Source: Candidatus Thiomargarita nelsonii
GTDB taxonomy: Bacteria > Pseudomonadota > Gammaproteobacteria > Beggiatoales > Beggiatoaceae
Length of the DNA stretch: 64,000 bases
Reading direction: 5' to 3'
Assembly: GCA_000785145.2 (NCBI GenBank)
Contig: JSZA02000004.1
Coordinates: 40,070 to 104,069, forward strand
Shown: positions 16,216 to 24,395 of the stretch, in pieces
How the letters are laid out: each line of letters begins with the position of its first letter
Numbering within the stretch: position 1 is the first letter of the stretch
Made by a program: the position numbers and the translations under genes
Notes under the pieces: model-generated
The model's database searches: none
What the model saw: the letters and a program-made list of their open reading frames with translations, nothing else
What the model was told of the DNA's origin: nothing

Positions 16216-18183
16216 ATGTCAGATGATAAAACTCGACTACAGGATCATTCCACTGTCAGGCTGCGTTCAAGAGTTCGGACTTATCGAGCGCGAACTCGCA
16301 CAGACCGTTCAAAATCGAAAACCTTCAGTGAGCATTCAATATTACAGAGCCCTGAAGAATGGGAGCACATTGATGAAAAAGAGCTTTTCCAAGCTGGGAC
16401 GATCATCCTAGAGAATTATCGCTTGGAAGAAAAAATGGGCAACGGTGGTATGGGGGTTGTCTGGAAAGCCGTCGATTTAATTCAAGTCGCTGGAGAATCG
16501 CGTGATGTTTATGTCGCCATCAAATTTTTAAGTAAAGACTTCAAGCAACATCCTGAGGCTCTAAAAGCATTGGTACGTGAATTTGCGAAATATAAAAGGC
16601 TCATTCATCCTAACATTGTCAAAGCTTATGAATTAAGTCGTGTCTGTGATATTGTCTTCATCGTGATGGAATTTATAGACACTATTCCATTAGATGAGTT
16701 TATAAAACAACATCCGAATGGTATTCCACTTTCTCAAGCTAAACCTATTATTAGAGGTATGGGGGATGCACTGGCATACACCCACGAACAAGGTATTGCC
16801 CATTTGGATTTTAAACCCGCTAACGTTTTTTATGAGCCGGGCGTTACAAAAGTCATTGATTTTGGTATAGCCCAATTCACTGAAGTGTCTGATCGGGAGA
16901 AAACGAGATTCAAGGGTAGCGGGGCATTCACAAAAGCTTACGCCAGTTGTGAGAGGTTAGCAGAATTAGAGCCGACTCCTTGCGATGATATTTACGGATT
17001 AGCTTGTGTGACTTATGAATTATTGTCTGGAAAACATCCATTCAACAAAACAAGGGCAGATAAAGTTAAGTTAACTAAAAAATTTTTTCCACCACCGCCT
17101 ATCAATGGATTGAAAAATAAGCAAAATAAGGCACTGCGGCGTGCTCTCGCGTTTGAACGGAAAAATCGAACGCCCACTGTCGATAAATTTTTAGAAGAAT
17201 TTTTCTTATCAAAACCGATTGCTTCTACCTTGGCAAAGGCAGTAGCTGGCATTTTTGTCCTCCTCCCGTTGGTTTTTTTCATCGCATTTTTGGTGATAAA
17301 CTCTAAAATGCCGTCCGATAAGAAAGTTCAAGAAGATAAGAAAGTTCAAGAAATTGAAAATTTACCGGCAATTTATGCCAAAACCATCGAACAAGCATCG
17401 AGCGATAAGCATCTCGTGAAACTCAATGAGTTGAGTACCGCGTTCATGAGTGCTGATAAAGCAAGGATTGAGAGTGCCCTTTCCAAACTAAGTGGGGCGG
17501 ATGAGGCTTTGCGAGTAGAAGTGCTTGAAAGTGTTCACGTTCGAGAGGCGTTGCTCAGTTACTATATGGATGAGTCAAGCCGAAACGCACAAAATGAGGC
17601 TTTTCCAAAGGCGTTCCAATTGTTGGACGAGGCTTTGAACATTTTTTCAGCTTATCCAAAGGCGCAAAATGTGCTAACAAGCCACAAAGCTGAACTTAAA
17701 AAACTTAAGGAGAAAGGTAAGGAAAAACGGCTTAAAACGCTTAAAGCAAAATATAGGCAGTATCTGAGCGCAGGTAAATGGTTGCCTGATGACAGCGGAG
17801 ATGGTATTGTTGATGTGCTTGCTCAGATCAAAAATATTGCTCCCAATTATTCGCTCCTCAAAGAGCCTAAATTACACCAAGCGTTTGAGAGGAAAATTCG
17901 TCAATTGGTATTCGCCAAAGGGGATACAACTTTACCAATCAAAGATTTGTTTCAAGCGTGGAAAAGTTTACCCCATTTCAGTAAACGGGATAAGGAGAGA
18001 TTACAACGCACTCTCAATTTTGTTTGGCTTTTCTACAGAAAAAAGGGTTTTGAAGCGAAAAAACGAGGCGATAAAGAGAATGCTATCAAATATTTTATGT
18101 ATATTTTGGCGTTAGATTGGAAAAAGGAAGTTAATAGAGTGATGGCAAAACAAGTCGAAGACGCTTTGGCGGAGCTGATGTAG
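16216..18183 (+). CDS. ppkA: PpkA-like membrane Ser/Thr protein kinase
   Basis: This is a Hanks-type kinase expected to phosphorylate a T6SS substrate recognised by the FHA protein TagH, with PppA as antagonist. The kinase domain (about 70-330) shows the glycine loop MGNGGMGVVWKA, the catalytic Lys in YVAIKFL, the catalytic loop AHLDFKPANV (HLD replacing the usual HRD, Asp and Lys kept) and VIDFGIAQF. One transmembrane helix (about 336-358, AVAGIFVLLPLVFFIAFLVI) separates a 300-residue periplasmic, helical, Lys/Glu-rich region without a recognised sensor fold. The frame is intact. Confidence 0.92.
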   Translation: MSDDKTRLQDHSTVRLRSRVRTYRARTRTDRSKSKTFSEHSILQSPEEWEHIDEKELFQAGTIILENYRLEEKMGNGGMGVVWKAVDLIQVAGESRDVYVAIKFLSKDFKQHPEALKALVREFAKYKRLIHPNIVKAYELSRVCDIVFIVMEFIDTIPLDEFIKQHPNGIPLSQAKPIIRGMGDALAYTHEQGIAHLDFKPANVFYEPGVTKVIDFGIAQFTEVSDREKTRFKGSGAFTKAYASCERLAELEPTPCDDIYGLACVTYELLSGKHPFNKTRADKVKLTKKFFPPPPINGLKNKQNKALRRALAFERKNRTPTVDKFLEEFFLSKPIASTLAKAVAGIFVLLPLVFFIAFLVINSKMPSDKKVQEDKKVQEIENLPAIYAKTIEQASSDKHLVKLNELSTAFMSADKARIESALSKLSGADEALRVEVLESVHVREALLSYYMDESSRNAQNEAFPKAFQLLDEALNIFSAYPKAQNVLTSHKAELKKLKEKGKEKRLKTLKAKYRQYLSAGKWLPDDSGDGIVDVLAQIKNIAPNYSLLKEPKLHQAFERKIRQLVFAKGDTTLPIKDLFQAWKSLPHFSKRDKERLQRTLNFVWLFYRKKGFEAKKRGDKENAIKYFMYILALDWKKEVNRVMAKQVEDALAELM

Positions 18184-18193
18184 ACCTTAACTA

Positions 18194-18338
18194 CAGGGAT
18201 AAGTCAAAATCGTCCAGCTTTGGAGAGACATAACGGAATAAATATTAGGGTTTTGACTTATCCCTGCTAATAATGGGTAATGTAGGGTGCGTCCTACGCA
18301 CAAATAATCTCACAAAAGGTGCGTGGGACGCACCCTAC
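18194..18338. repeat. Two palindromic repeats before tssA
   Basis: CAGGGATAAGTCAAAA (18194-18209) is repeated inverted at 18252-18267; the same word recurs around 50620-50755. Next is a GTAGGGTGCGTCC hairpin (18283-18338). There are no genes in this 197-bp gap. Confidence 0.75.
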
Positions 18339-18380
18339 ACGACAATATTAAATTGACAATGTACCAGGGTAAAATAAATC

Positions 18381-20108
18381 ATGGCAGAAACATTAGAAAA
18401 ACTAGCAGAAATAGGAAAAACGCCTCTTGGTGAAAATCCACCCGATCCGAGAAAAGTGCATAATGAGAGTCCTGAATTTGATGTATTAGAGCAAGAAATC
18501 GCTAAATTAAGTTCTCTCAAAAAGGACACTGTCATCAAGTGGCGAGAGGTGATTAGCGCAAGCAGTCTCATTATACGTGAAAAATCTAAGGATTTAGAAG
18601 CCGCAACTTACTTATGCCGGGGGTTATGGGAACGCGAGCGTTATGCCGGTTTGCGTGTGGGTTTTACCATTCTTCGAGATATTATTCAAACACATTGGGA
18701 TATCGCTTATCCACCTAAGAAAAAGCCGAAAATGCGCGCTGCTAAAATTGAGTGGTTAGTCGATAGAGTCGGCAAAATATTAGCGCGTGAAGATGATAAC
18801 AGGGTAAAAATAAACGCCCCTAAACCCGAAGAAAAAGAGGCGGCTATCGCTTGTGCTGTTCTCATCAAGGAAATTGAAAGTTTACTTTATGAGAAGTTAG
18901 ACGATAATGCCCCTATTTTAAGGGAAGTACGTGCGCCTCTTCATGAGTATCAACAAAATTTTGAGCTAGAAGAGCAGAATAAGCAAGTACCTGAACCAGA
19001 TGGGGGGGAAGGACCTAAACCACCGGATGTAGTCGCACCACCACCGCCACCACCACCGCCACCGCCTACGCCTACGCCACCGCATACGCCACCGCCTACG
19101 CAAGACCCCCTGGATACTCCGCAACCCCCTGAAATCTTAGACTCTGCAAAGGATATTAAAAAAGCGTTTGCCATTTGTCATAGTACATTCTATAAGATTG
19201 CAGCGATCAAACGTGGGGAAAAACTATCTAATCCGATCCCTTATCGTCTTTTGCGTTTTTCGGCTTGGATGAGCATTGAAACTAAGCCTGCTATCGACGA
19301 AAAAAAAGGAAATACTTATTTTCCGCCGCCTTCAAAAAACAAGAACGAATATTATACTCAATTGTTGGAAAAGGGACAATATGCGGATTTGATTGAAGAG
19401 ATGGAAAATATTTTTGCGCGTCCAAATGGACAGCCTATGAATGCTTATTGGTTGGACGCACATCGTTTTACCGCGATGGCCTTAGAAGGACTGGGGCCGC
19501 AATATAGCAAAGCGAAACAAGCCGTTATGGATGAATTGGCCGCTTTTTTGCGGCGTTTCCCTGATACCCCTGATCTGACTTTCAATGACGGTAAGACGGC
19601 TTTTGCAGATGCTCAAACTAAACTTTGGATTTCTGAACAGGTTTTGGCGGCGCCAGGCGGAGAAAACGCAGGTGAATCTGGCGAGGCTCAAGCTTGGATA
19701 AAAACCGCTAAGGAGGCTAAACAATTAGCGTTAGCGAGTAAAGATCAATTTGCAGAAGGTTTGTCCCTTTTACAAGAGGGGGGAAAATCAACGGCGAGTC
19801 AGCGTGAACAGTTTTTTTGGCTGTTGGAACAAGCCCGTTTTTGTTATGATACTGATCATGTCGATTTAGCTGTGCCCCTGCTTGAATTTTTGGAAAAGCA
19901 AGTGGCGCGTTTTGCGTTAGAAGAATGGGAGCCTAGGCTCAGTGTCGATGCAGCACGTTTATTGTTGATGTGTCATAATAAATTATCTAAGGATAAAAAA
20001 ACGCCCAAGGATGATAAAATGTCTGAACTCAATAAGCGGTTGTATGCACGTCTTTGTCGTTTGGATGTGTCGTCGGCGTTGGCTTTAAGTAAACAATACA
20101 ATCCTTAG
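18381..20108 (+). CDS. tssA: TssA, T6SS cap/priming protein
   Basis: TssA primes and coordinates polymerisation of the tail tube and sheath. The N-terminal ImpA_N domain is clear (GENPPDPRKVHNESPEFDVL, RDIIQTHWDIAYPP), followed by a low-complexity Pro/Thr linker (about 210-250) and a VasJ/TssA C-terminal domain (FWLLEQARFCYDTDHVDLAV, LEEWEPRLSVDAARLLL). The length of 575 residues is at the long end because of the linker. It is intact and is followed after a short repeat gap by tssB. Confidence 0.92.
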   Translation: MAETLEKLAEIGKTPLGENPPDPRKVHNESPEFDVLEQEIAKLSSLKKDTVIKWREVISASSLIIREKSKDLEAATYLCRGLWERERYAGLRVGFTILRDIIQTHWDIAYPPKKKPKMRAAKIEWLVDRVGKILAREDDNRVKINAPKPEEKEAAIACAVLIKEIESLLYEKLDDNAPILREVRAPLHEYQQNFELEEQNKQVPEPDGGEGPKPPDVVAPPPPPPPPPPTPTPPHTPPPTQDPLDTPQPPEILDSAKDIKKAFAICHSTFYKIAAIKRGEKLSNPIPYRLLRFSAWMSIETKPAIDEKKGNTYFPPPSKNKNEYYTQLLEKGQYADLIEEMENIFARPNGQPMNAYWLDAHRFTAMALEGLGPQYSKAKQAVMDELAAFLRRFPDTPDLTFNDGKTAFADAQTKLWISEQVLAAPGGENAGESGEAQAWIKTAKEAKQLALASKDQFAEGLSLLQEGGKSTASQREQFFWLLEQARFCYDTDHVDLAVPLLEFLEKQVARFALEEWEPRLSVDAARLLLMCHNKLSKDKKTPKDDKMSELNKRLYARLCRLDVSSALALSKQYNP

Positions 20109-20160
20109 GAGTCCAAGATTTATCTTGGGCGCCTCGTCCAAAATAAATTTTGGACTCCTG
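20106..20160. repeat. Composite GTCCAAGATTTATCTTGG / CCAAAATAAATTTTGGAC palindrome
   Basis: Two related palindromes are joined by GCGCCTCGT. The same composite recurs at 62190-62242, and partly at 60955 and 61265. Confidence 0.8.
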
Positions 20161-20173
20161 AGACTCTTTTTTA

Positions 20174-20190
20174 TAACTGATAACTGATAA
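20174..20190 (+). repeat. TAACTGA heptamer direct repeats upstream of tssB
   Basis: Two full TAACTGA copies and a partial third, 15 bp before the tssB ATG. Such heptamer arrays are known from marine Beggiatoaceae intergenic regions, where a regulatory role has been proposed. Confidence 0.8.
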
Positions 20191-20204
20191 CCGCGATAAA
20201 AATT

Positions 20205-20711
20205 ATGCCAAAAGAAGGTTCAATCGCGCCAAGAGAGCGCATAAATATTCGTTATAAACCTCATACGCCTGGAGATCCAGAGGAGGAATTACCTCTCAAG
20301 CTGATGATGGTAGGGGATTACACGCAGCGAGCCGATGAGACACCTTTAGAGGATCGCGAGCCGATTAATATTGATAAGGACAATTTTAATGATGTCATGC
20401 GCGAGCAAAAGTTAGGCGTAGATATCAACGTTCGAGATCGTCTTTCTGAAAACGCGGCGGATGATGCTGAACTCAGTCTTCATCTGAAATTTGAGAATAT
20501 CAAGGATTTTGAGCCAGAACAAATCGTTCGCAATGTGCCCGAGTTAAATAAATTGTTGCAATTACGCGAAGCCTTGGTGTCCTTGAAGGGTCCTTTGGGT
20601 AATTTGACCGGTTTTCGTCGGAGTATCCAGAAATTATTGGATGACGATGGACAGCGAAAATTGTTAGATGAACTGATTCAAAATCAGAGTGAAAGTAATC
20701 CAACTGCCTAG
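20205..20711 (+). CDS. tssB: TssB (VipA), contractile sheath small subunit
   Basis: TssB and TssC form the contractile sheath of the T6SS. The protein has the family features: EGSIAPRERINIRY, ELPLKLMMVGDYTQR, the helical FENIKDFEPEQIVRNVPELNKLL and PLGNLTGFRRSIQKLL. The 168 residues match the family. Its stop TAG belongs to the CTAG at the left end of a MITE (20708), so the C-terminal few codons may have been affected by that insertion. tssC follows after 290 bp. Confidence 0.95.
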   Translation: MPKEGSIAPRERINIRYKPHTPGDPEEELPLKLMMVGDYTQRADETPLEDREPINIDKDNFNDVMREQKLGVDINVRDRLSENAADDAELSLHLKFENIKDFEPEQIVRNVPELNKLLQLREALVSLKGPLGNLTGFRRSIQKLLDDDGQRKLLDELIQNQSESNPTA

Positions 20712-20838
20712 TGCAGGAGGGCGGAAATCCCCGTACCACTAGGGCAACCATAAAGGATTGCCCCTACCCTCTGCAATTGATATTGTAGGGGCAACACCCT
20801 AGTGGTTGCCCATTTTATGATGGTATGGGGATTTCCCA
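20708..20838. repeat. MITE after tssB (same family as in the deacetylase pseudogene)
   Basis: The left end CTAGTGCAGGAGGGCGGAAAT matches that at 14821. The core is GGGCAACCATAAAGGATTGC and its complement. The right end is diverged or truncated (GGGATTTCCCAG). Confidence 0.75.
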
Positions 20839-20976
20839 GATGTTCAATTAATCACGGTTTACGCGAAACCAGGGCAATTTAAAAATTTTGATGTACAACA
20901 TGACACTGAAGTTGTTGATGAGGTGATGGATATTCATTTACCTATTGCGAAGGTGTTTGGAAAGCACCTTGCATGA
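20836..20976 (+). pseudogene. C-terminal fragment, perhaps Uma2 (DUF820) family
   Basis: In the tssB-tssC gap an open frame without a start reads PDVQLITVYAKPGQFKNF...VMDIHLPIAKVFGKHLA and stops at TGA 20974-20976. The pattern resembles the last third of Uma2-type PD-(D/E)XK proteins (TVY, then LP-I-KVF). There is no start codon and no N-terminal part, so it is a remnant joined to the MITE. Confidence 0.4.
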
Positions 20977-20999
20977 GTTTTTTTTAAAGGAGATATAAC

Positions 21000-22481
21000 A
21001 TGGCAGAAACAGACGCATTAGAACCGGAAGTGACAGCGGATGAACAAGAGGCAGTACCTTCATTGCTTGAAGGCATCATGGAGGAAACCAGGCTCAAACC
21101 GACAGAGGAGGGTTATGCTGAAACGGTTAAGGGGGTAGAAGCCCTGATTGGCGAGTTGCTGAAAAGACCTAAAGGAGAAAAGGTCAACAAAAACGTTCTC
21201 GATCAGATGATCGTTGAAGTTGATAAAAAATTAAGCGGTCAAGTGGATGAAATTTTACATCAGGATGATTTTCAAAAACTTGAGTCAACTTGGCGCGGTT
21301 TAAAGTTTGTGGTGGACAAAACCAATTTCCGCGAAAATATCAAGCTGGAAATATTGAATGTCTCCAAAGATGATTTGTCAGATGATTTTGAAGAATCGCC
21401 CGAAGTCGTCAAATCGGGCTTGTATAAACATGTCTATTCAGCGGAATATGGTCAATTCGGTGGCAAGCCGGTAGGGGCAATGATTGCCAATTATGATTTT
21501 GGTCCCAATGCCCCAGATATGAAACTATTACAAAATGTAGCCAGCGTGGGCGCGATGGCACACGCACCCTTTATTGCCGCAGCGGGGCCCCAGTTTTTTG
21601 GTGAGGAGGATTTTGCCAGATTGCCTAATCTGAAAGATTTAAAGGCCATTTTTGAAGGACCTAAATACCTCAAGTGGCAATCCTTTCGAGAATCCGAGGA
21701 TTCCCATTACGTGGGTTTAACCCTGCCACGTTTTCTCTTGCGTTTGCCTTATGATCCGGAAAATAATCCGGTGAAAGCTTTTAACTATGAAGAAAATGTC
21801 AAGGGCTCTCATAACGATTATCTCTGGGGTAACACCGCTTATGCTTTTGCCACCCGTTTGACAGATAGCTTTGCCAAATATCGCTGGTGTCCAAATATCA
21901 TCGGACCTCAAAGTGGCGGCGCGGTAGAAGATTTGCCCCTCCATCAATTTGAATCTGGGGGGGGATTGAAGACCAAAATCCCGACAGAAGTGTTAGTCTC
22001 GGATCGGCGCGAATATGAATTGGCAGAGGAAGGGTTTATTGGCCTGACTATGCGTAAGGATAGTGATAATGCGGCTTTTTTCTCCGCGAATTCGGTGCAA
22101 AAACCCAAAAATTTTCCCAACACGCCAGAGGGCAAGGAGTCCGAAACCAATTATAAGTTGGGTACCCAGTTGCCTTATATGTTTATCGTCAACCGCTTGG
22201 CGCACTATATTAAAGTGCTGCAACGCGAACAACTTGGTAGTGCAACAGAGCGTGTTGATCTCGAAGCTGGTCTGAATAAATGGCTAAGGCAATATATACA
22301 TGATGCTGATGGTGCGACGGCTGAGGTTCGTGCTACCAAGCCGTTACGAAGGGCTGAAATTACTGTCGAAGATGTGGAAGGTGAACCCGGTTGGTATCGG
22401 GTTAATATGAAGCTGCGTCCGCATTTCAAATATATGGGGGCGGATTTTACTTTGTCTTTGGTGGGAAAATTGGATAAATAG
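21000..22481 (+). CDS. tssC: TssC (VipB) sheath large subunit, copy 1
   Basis: TssC is the large subunit of the contractile sheath; with TssB it forms helical sheath rings. The 493-residue protein shows typical sequence (FQKLESTWRGLKFVVDKTNF, FGPNAPDMKLLQNVASVGAM, YRWCPNIIGPQSGGAVEDLP, YIKVLQREQLG, MKLRPHFKYMGADFTLSLVG). AAAGGAGATATAAC gives a strong ribosome site. A second copy 342 bp downstream is nearly identical; differences are scattered substitutions, with GGGLKT here against MGQLQT there. Both look functional. Confidence 0.96.
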   Translation: MAETDALEPEVTADEQEAVPSLLEGIMEETRLKPTEEGYAETVKGVEALIGELLKRPKGEKVNKNVLDQMIVEVDKKLSGQVDEILHQDDFQKLESTWRGLKFVVDKTNFRENIKLEILNVSKDDLSDDFEESPEVVKSGLYKHVYSAEYGQFGGKPVGAMIANYDFGPNAPDMKLLQNVASVGAMAHAPFIAAAGPQFFGEEDFARLPNLKDLKAIFEGPKYLKWQSFRESEDSHYVGLTLPRFLLRLPYDPENNPVKAFNYEENVKGSHNDYLWGNTAYAFATRLTDSFAKYRWCPNIIGPQSGGAVEDLPLHQFESGGGLKTKIPTEVLVSDRREYELAEEGFIGLTMRKDSDNAAFFSANSVQKPKNFPNTPEGKESETNYKLGTQLPYMFIVNRLAHYIKVLQREQLGSATERVDLEAGLNKWLRQYIHDADGATAEVRATKPLRRAEITVEDVEGEPGWYRVNMKLRPHFKYMGADFTLSLVGKLDK

Positions 22482-22544
22482 TAATCCAAGTGCCTAGAAG
22501 GTACGCCTTGCACTTCTGAGTGCGTGTTTTTAGTCAATTGTGAG

Positions 22545-22753
22545 CTAGTACCTTGTCAATCTTCTTTTGTAGGGTGCGTCCCACGCACCAATCTTCTTTT
22601 GTAGGGTGCGTCCCACGCACCAAGCTTCTTTTGTAGGGTGCGTCCCACGCACCAAGCTTCTTTTGTAGGGTGCGTCCTGGGCACAAATAATCTTGGAAGG
22701 TGCGTAGGACGCACCCTACATTACCCGTCAATTTAAGCTTGACAGCGTACTAG
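22545..22753. repeat. CTAG-ended MITE containing four 32-bp tandem repeats
   Basis: Outer ends are CTAGTACCTTGTCAA and the complement of CTAGTACGCTGTCAA. Inside, a 32-bp unit (ATCTTCTTTTGTAGGGTGCG then TCCCACGCACCA) is repeated head to tail four times at 22559-22686, the last ending TCCTGGGCAC. A reverse arm (22702-22722) follows. It fills most of the gap between the two tssC genes. Confidence 0.85.
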
Positions 22754-22823
22754 GATAAAACCATGTAGACTGACTACAAGGATTAACACGCGACGCTCCC
22801 CGTCTTTTTAAAGGAGATATAAC

Positions 22824-24308
22824 ATGGCAGAAACAGACGCATTAGAACCGGAAGTGACCACTGCTGAACAAGAGGCAGTACCTTCATTGCTTGAAGGCAT
22901 CATGGAGGAAACCAGGCTCAAACCGACAGAGGAGGGTTATGCTGAAACGGTTCTGGGGCTAGAAGCCCTGATTGGCGAGCTGCTGAAAAGACCTAAAGGA
23001 GAAAAGGTCAACAAAAACCTTCTCGATCATCTGATCGTTGAACTTGATCAAAAGTTAAGCGGTCAACTGGATGAAATTTTACATCATGATGATTTTCAAA
23101 AACTTGAGTCAACTTGGCGCGGTTTAAAGTTTCTGGTGGACAAAACCAATTTCCGCGAAAATATCAAGCTGGAAATATTGAATGTCTCCAAAGAAGATTT
23201 GTCGGATGATTTTGAAGAATCGCCCGAAGTCGTCAAATCGGGCTTGTATAAACATGTCTATACAGAGGAATATGGTCAATTCGGTGGCAAGCCGATAGGG
23301 GCTATGATTGCCAATTATGATTTTGGTCCCAATGCCCCAGATATGAAACTATTGCAAAATGTAGCCAGCGTGGGCGCGATGGCACACGCACCCTTTATTG
23401 CCGCTGCGGGACCCCAGTTTTTTGGTGACGAGGATTTTTCCAGATTGCCTAATCTGAAAGAATTAAAGGTCATTTTTGAAGGGCCTAGATACCTCAAGTG
23501 GCAATCCTTTCGAGAATCCGAGGATGCCCGTTACGTGGGTTTAACCCTGCCACGTTTTCTCTTGCGCTTGCCTTATGAGCCGGAAAATAATCCGGTGAAA
23601 GCCTTTTACTATGAAGAAAATGTCAAGGGCTCTCACAAGGATTATCTCTGGGGCAACACCGCTTATGCTTTTGCCACCCGTTTGACAGATAGCTTTGCCA
23701 AATATCGCTGGTGTCCAAATATCATTGGACCTCAAAGTGGCGGCGCGGTAGAAGATTTGCCTCTCCATCAATTTGAATCCATGGGGCAATTGCAGACCAA
23801 AATCCCGACAGAAGTGTTAGTCTCGGATCGGCGCGAATATGAATTGGCAGAGGAAGGTTTTATTGGCCTGACTATGCGTAAGGATCGTGATAATGCGGCC
23901 TTTTTCTCCGCGAATTCGGTGCAAAAGCCCAAAATTTATCCCAACACGCCGGAGGGCAAGGAGTCTGAAACCAATTATAAGTTGGGTACCCAATTGCCTT
24001 ATATGTTTATCATCAACCGCTTGGCGCACTATATTAAAGTGCTGCAACGCGAACAACTTGGTGGTATAAAAGAGCGTGTTGATCTCGAAGCCGAGCTAAA
24101 TAAATGGCTAAGGCAATATATACATGATGCTGATGGTGCGATTGCTGATGTTCGTGCTCGCAAGCCATTACGAAAGGCTAAAATTACTGTCGAAGATGTG
24201 GAAGGTGAACCCGGTTGGTATCGGGTTAATATGAAGGTGCGTCCGCATTTCAAATATATGGGGGCGGATTTTACTTTGTCTTTGGTGGGGAAATTGGATA
24301 AAAAATAA
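22824..24308 (+). CDS. tssC: TssC (VipB) sheath large subunit, copy 2
   Basis: A tandem duplicate of the gene at 21000, 494 residues, with the same upstream sequence (AAAGGAGATATAACATGG), so the duplicated unit includes the ribosome site. Substitutions are spread along the protein (for example TADEQ to TTAEQ at the start, VKGVEA to VLGLEA, SAEYGQ to TEEYGQ, SATERV to GIKERV) and it ends in an extra Lys. Conserved sheath motifs are all retained. It may allow mixed sheaths, or be a recent duplication by unequal exchange. Confidence 0.95.
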   Translation: MAETDALEPEVTTAEQEAVPSLLEGIMEETRLKPTEEGYAETVLGLEALIGELLKRPKGEKVNKNLLDHLIVELDQKLSGQLDEILHHDDFQKLESTWRGLKFLVDKTNFRENIKLEILNVSKEDLSDDFEESPEVVKSGLYKHVYTEEYGQFGGKPIGAMIANYDFGPNAPDMKLLQNVASVGAMAHAPFIAAAGPQFFGDEDFSRLPNLKELKVIFEGPRYLKWQSFRESEDARYVGLTLPRFLLRLPYEPENNPVKAFYYEENVKGSHKDYLWGNTAYAFATRLTDSFAKYRWCPNIIGPQSGGAVEDLPLHQFESMGQLQTKIPTEVLVSDRREYELAEEGFIGLTMRKDRDNAAFFSANSVQKPKIYPNTPEGKESETNYKLGTQLPYMFIINRLAHYIKVLQREQLGGIKERVDLEAELNKWLRQYIHDADGAIADVRARKPLRKAKITVEDVEGEPGWYRVNMKVRPHFKYMGADFTLSLVGKLDKK

Positions 24309-24316
24309 AAAATATA

Positions 24317-24362
24317 AGGAGTCCAAAATTTATTTTGGACCAAGATAAATCTTGGACTCCTT
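24317..24362. terminator. Composite GGAGTCCAAAATTTATTTTGGAC palindrome after the second tssC
   Basis: GGAGTCCAAAATTTATTTTG is followed by CCAAGATAAATCTTGGACTCC and TTT. It pairs end to end and may serve as a terminator for the T6SS transcript. Confidence 0.5.
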
Positions 24363-24395
24363 TAAAGCAGAAAAACAATCAGAGGATATATATAA

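Noticed and set aside
22559..22686. Regular 32-bp repeats suggested a CRISPR array
   Set aside because: The units are directly adjacent with no unique spacers between them, sit inside a CTAG-ended MITE, and no cas genes are near.
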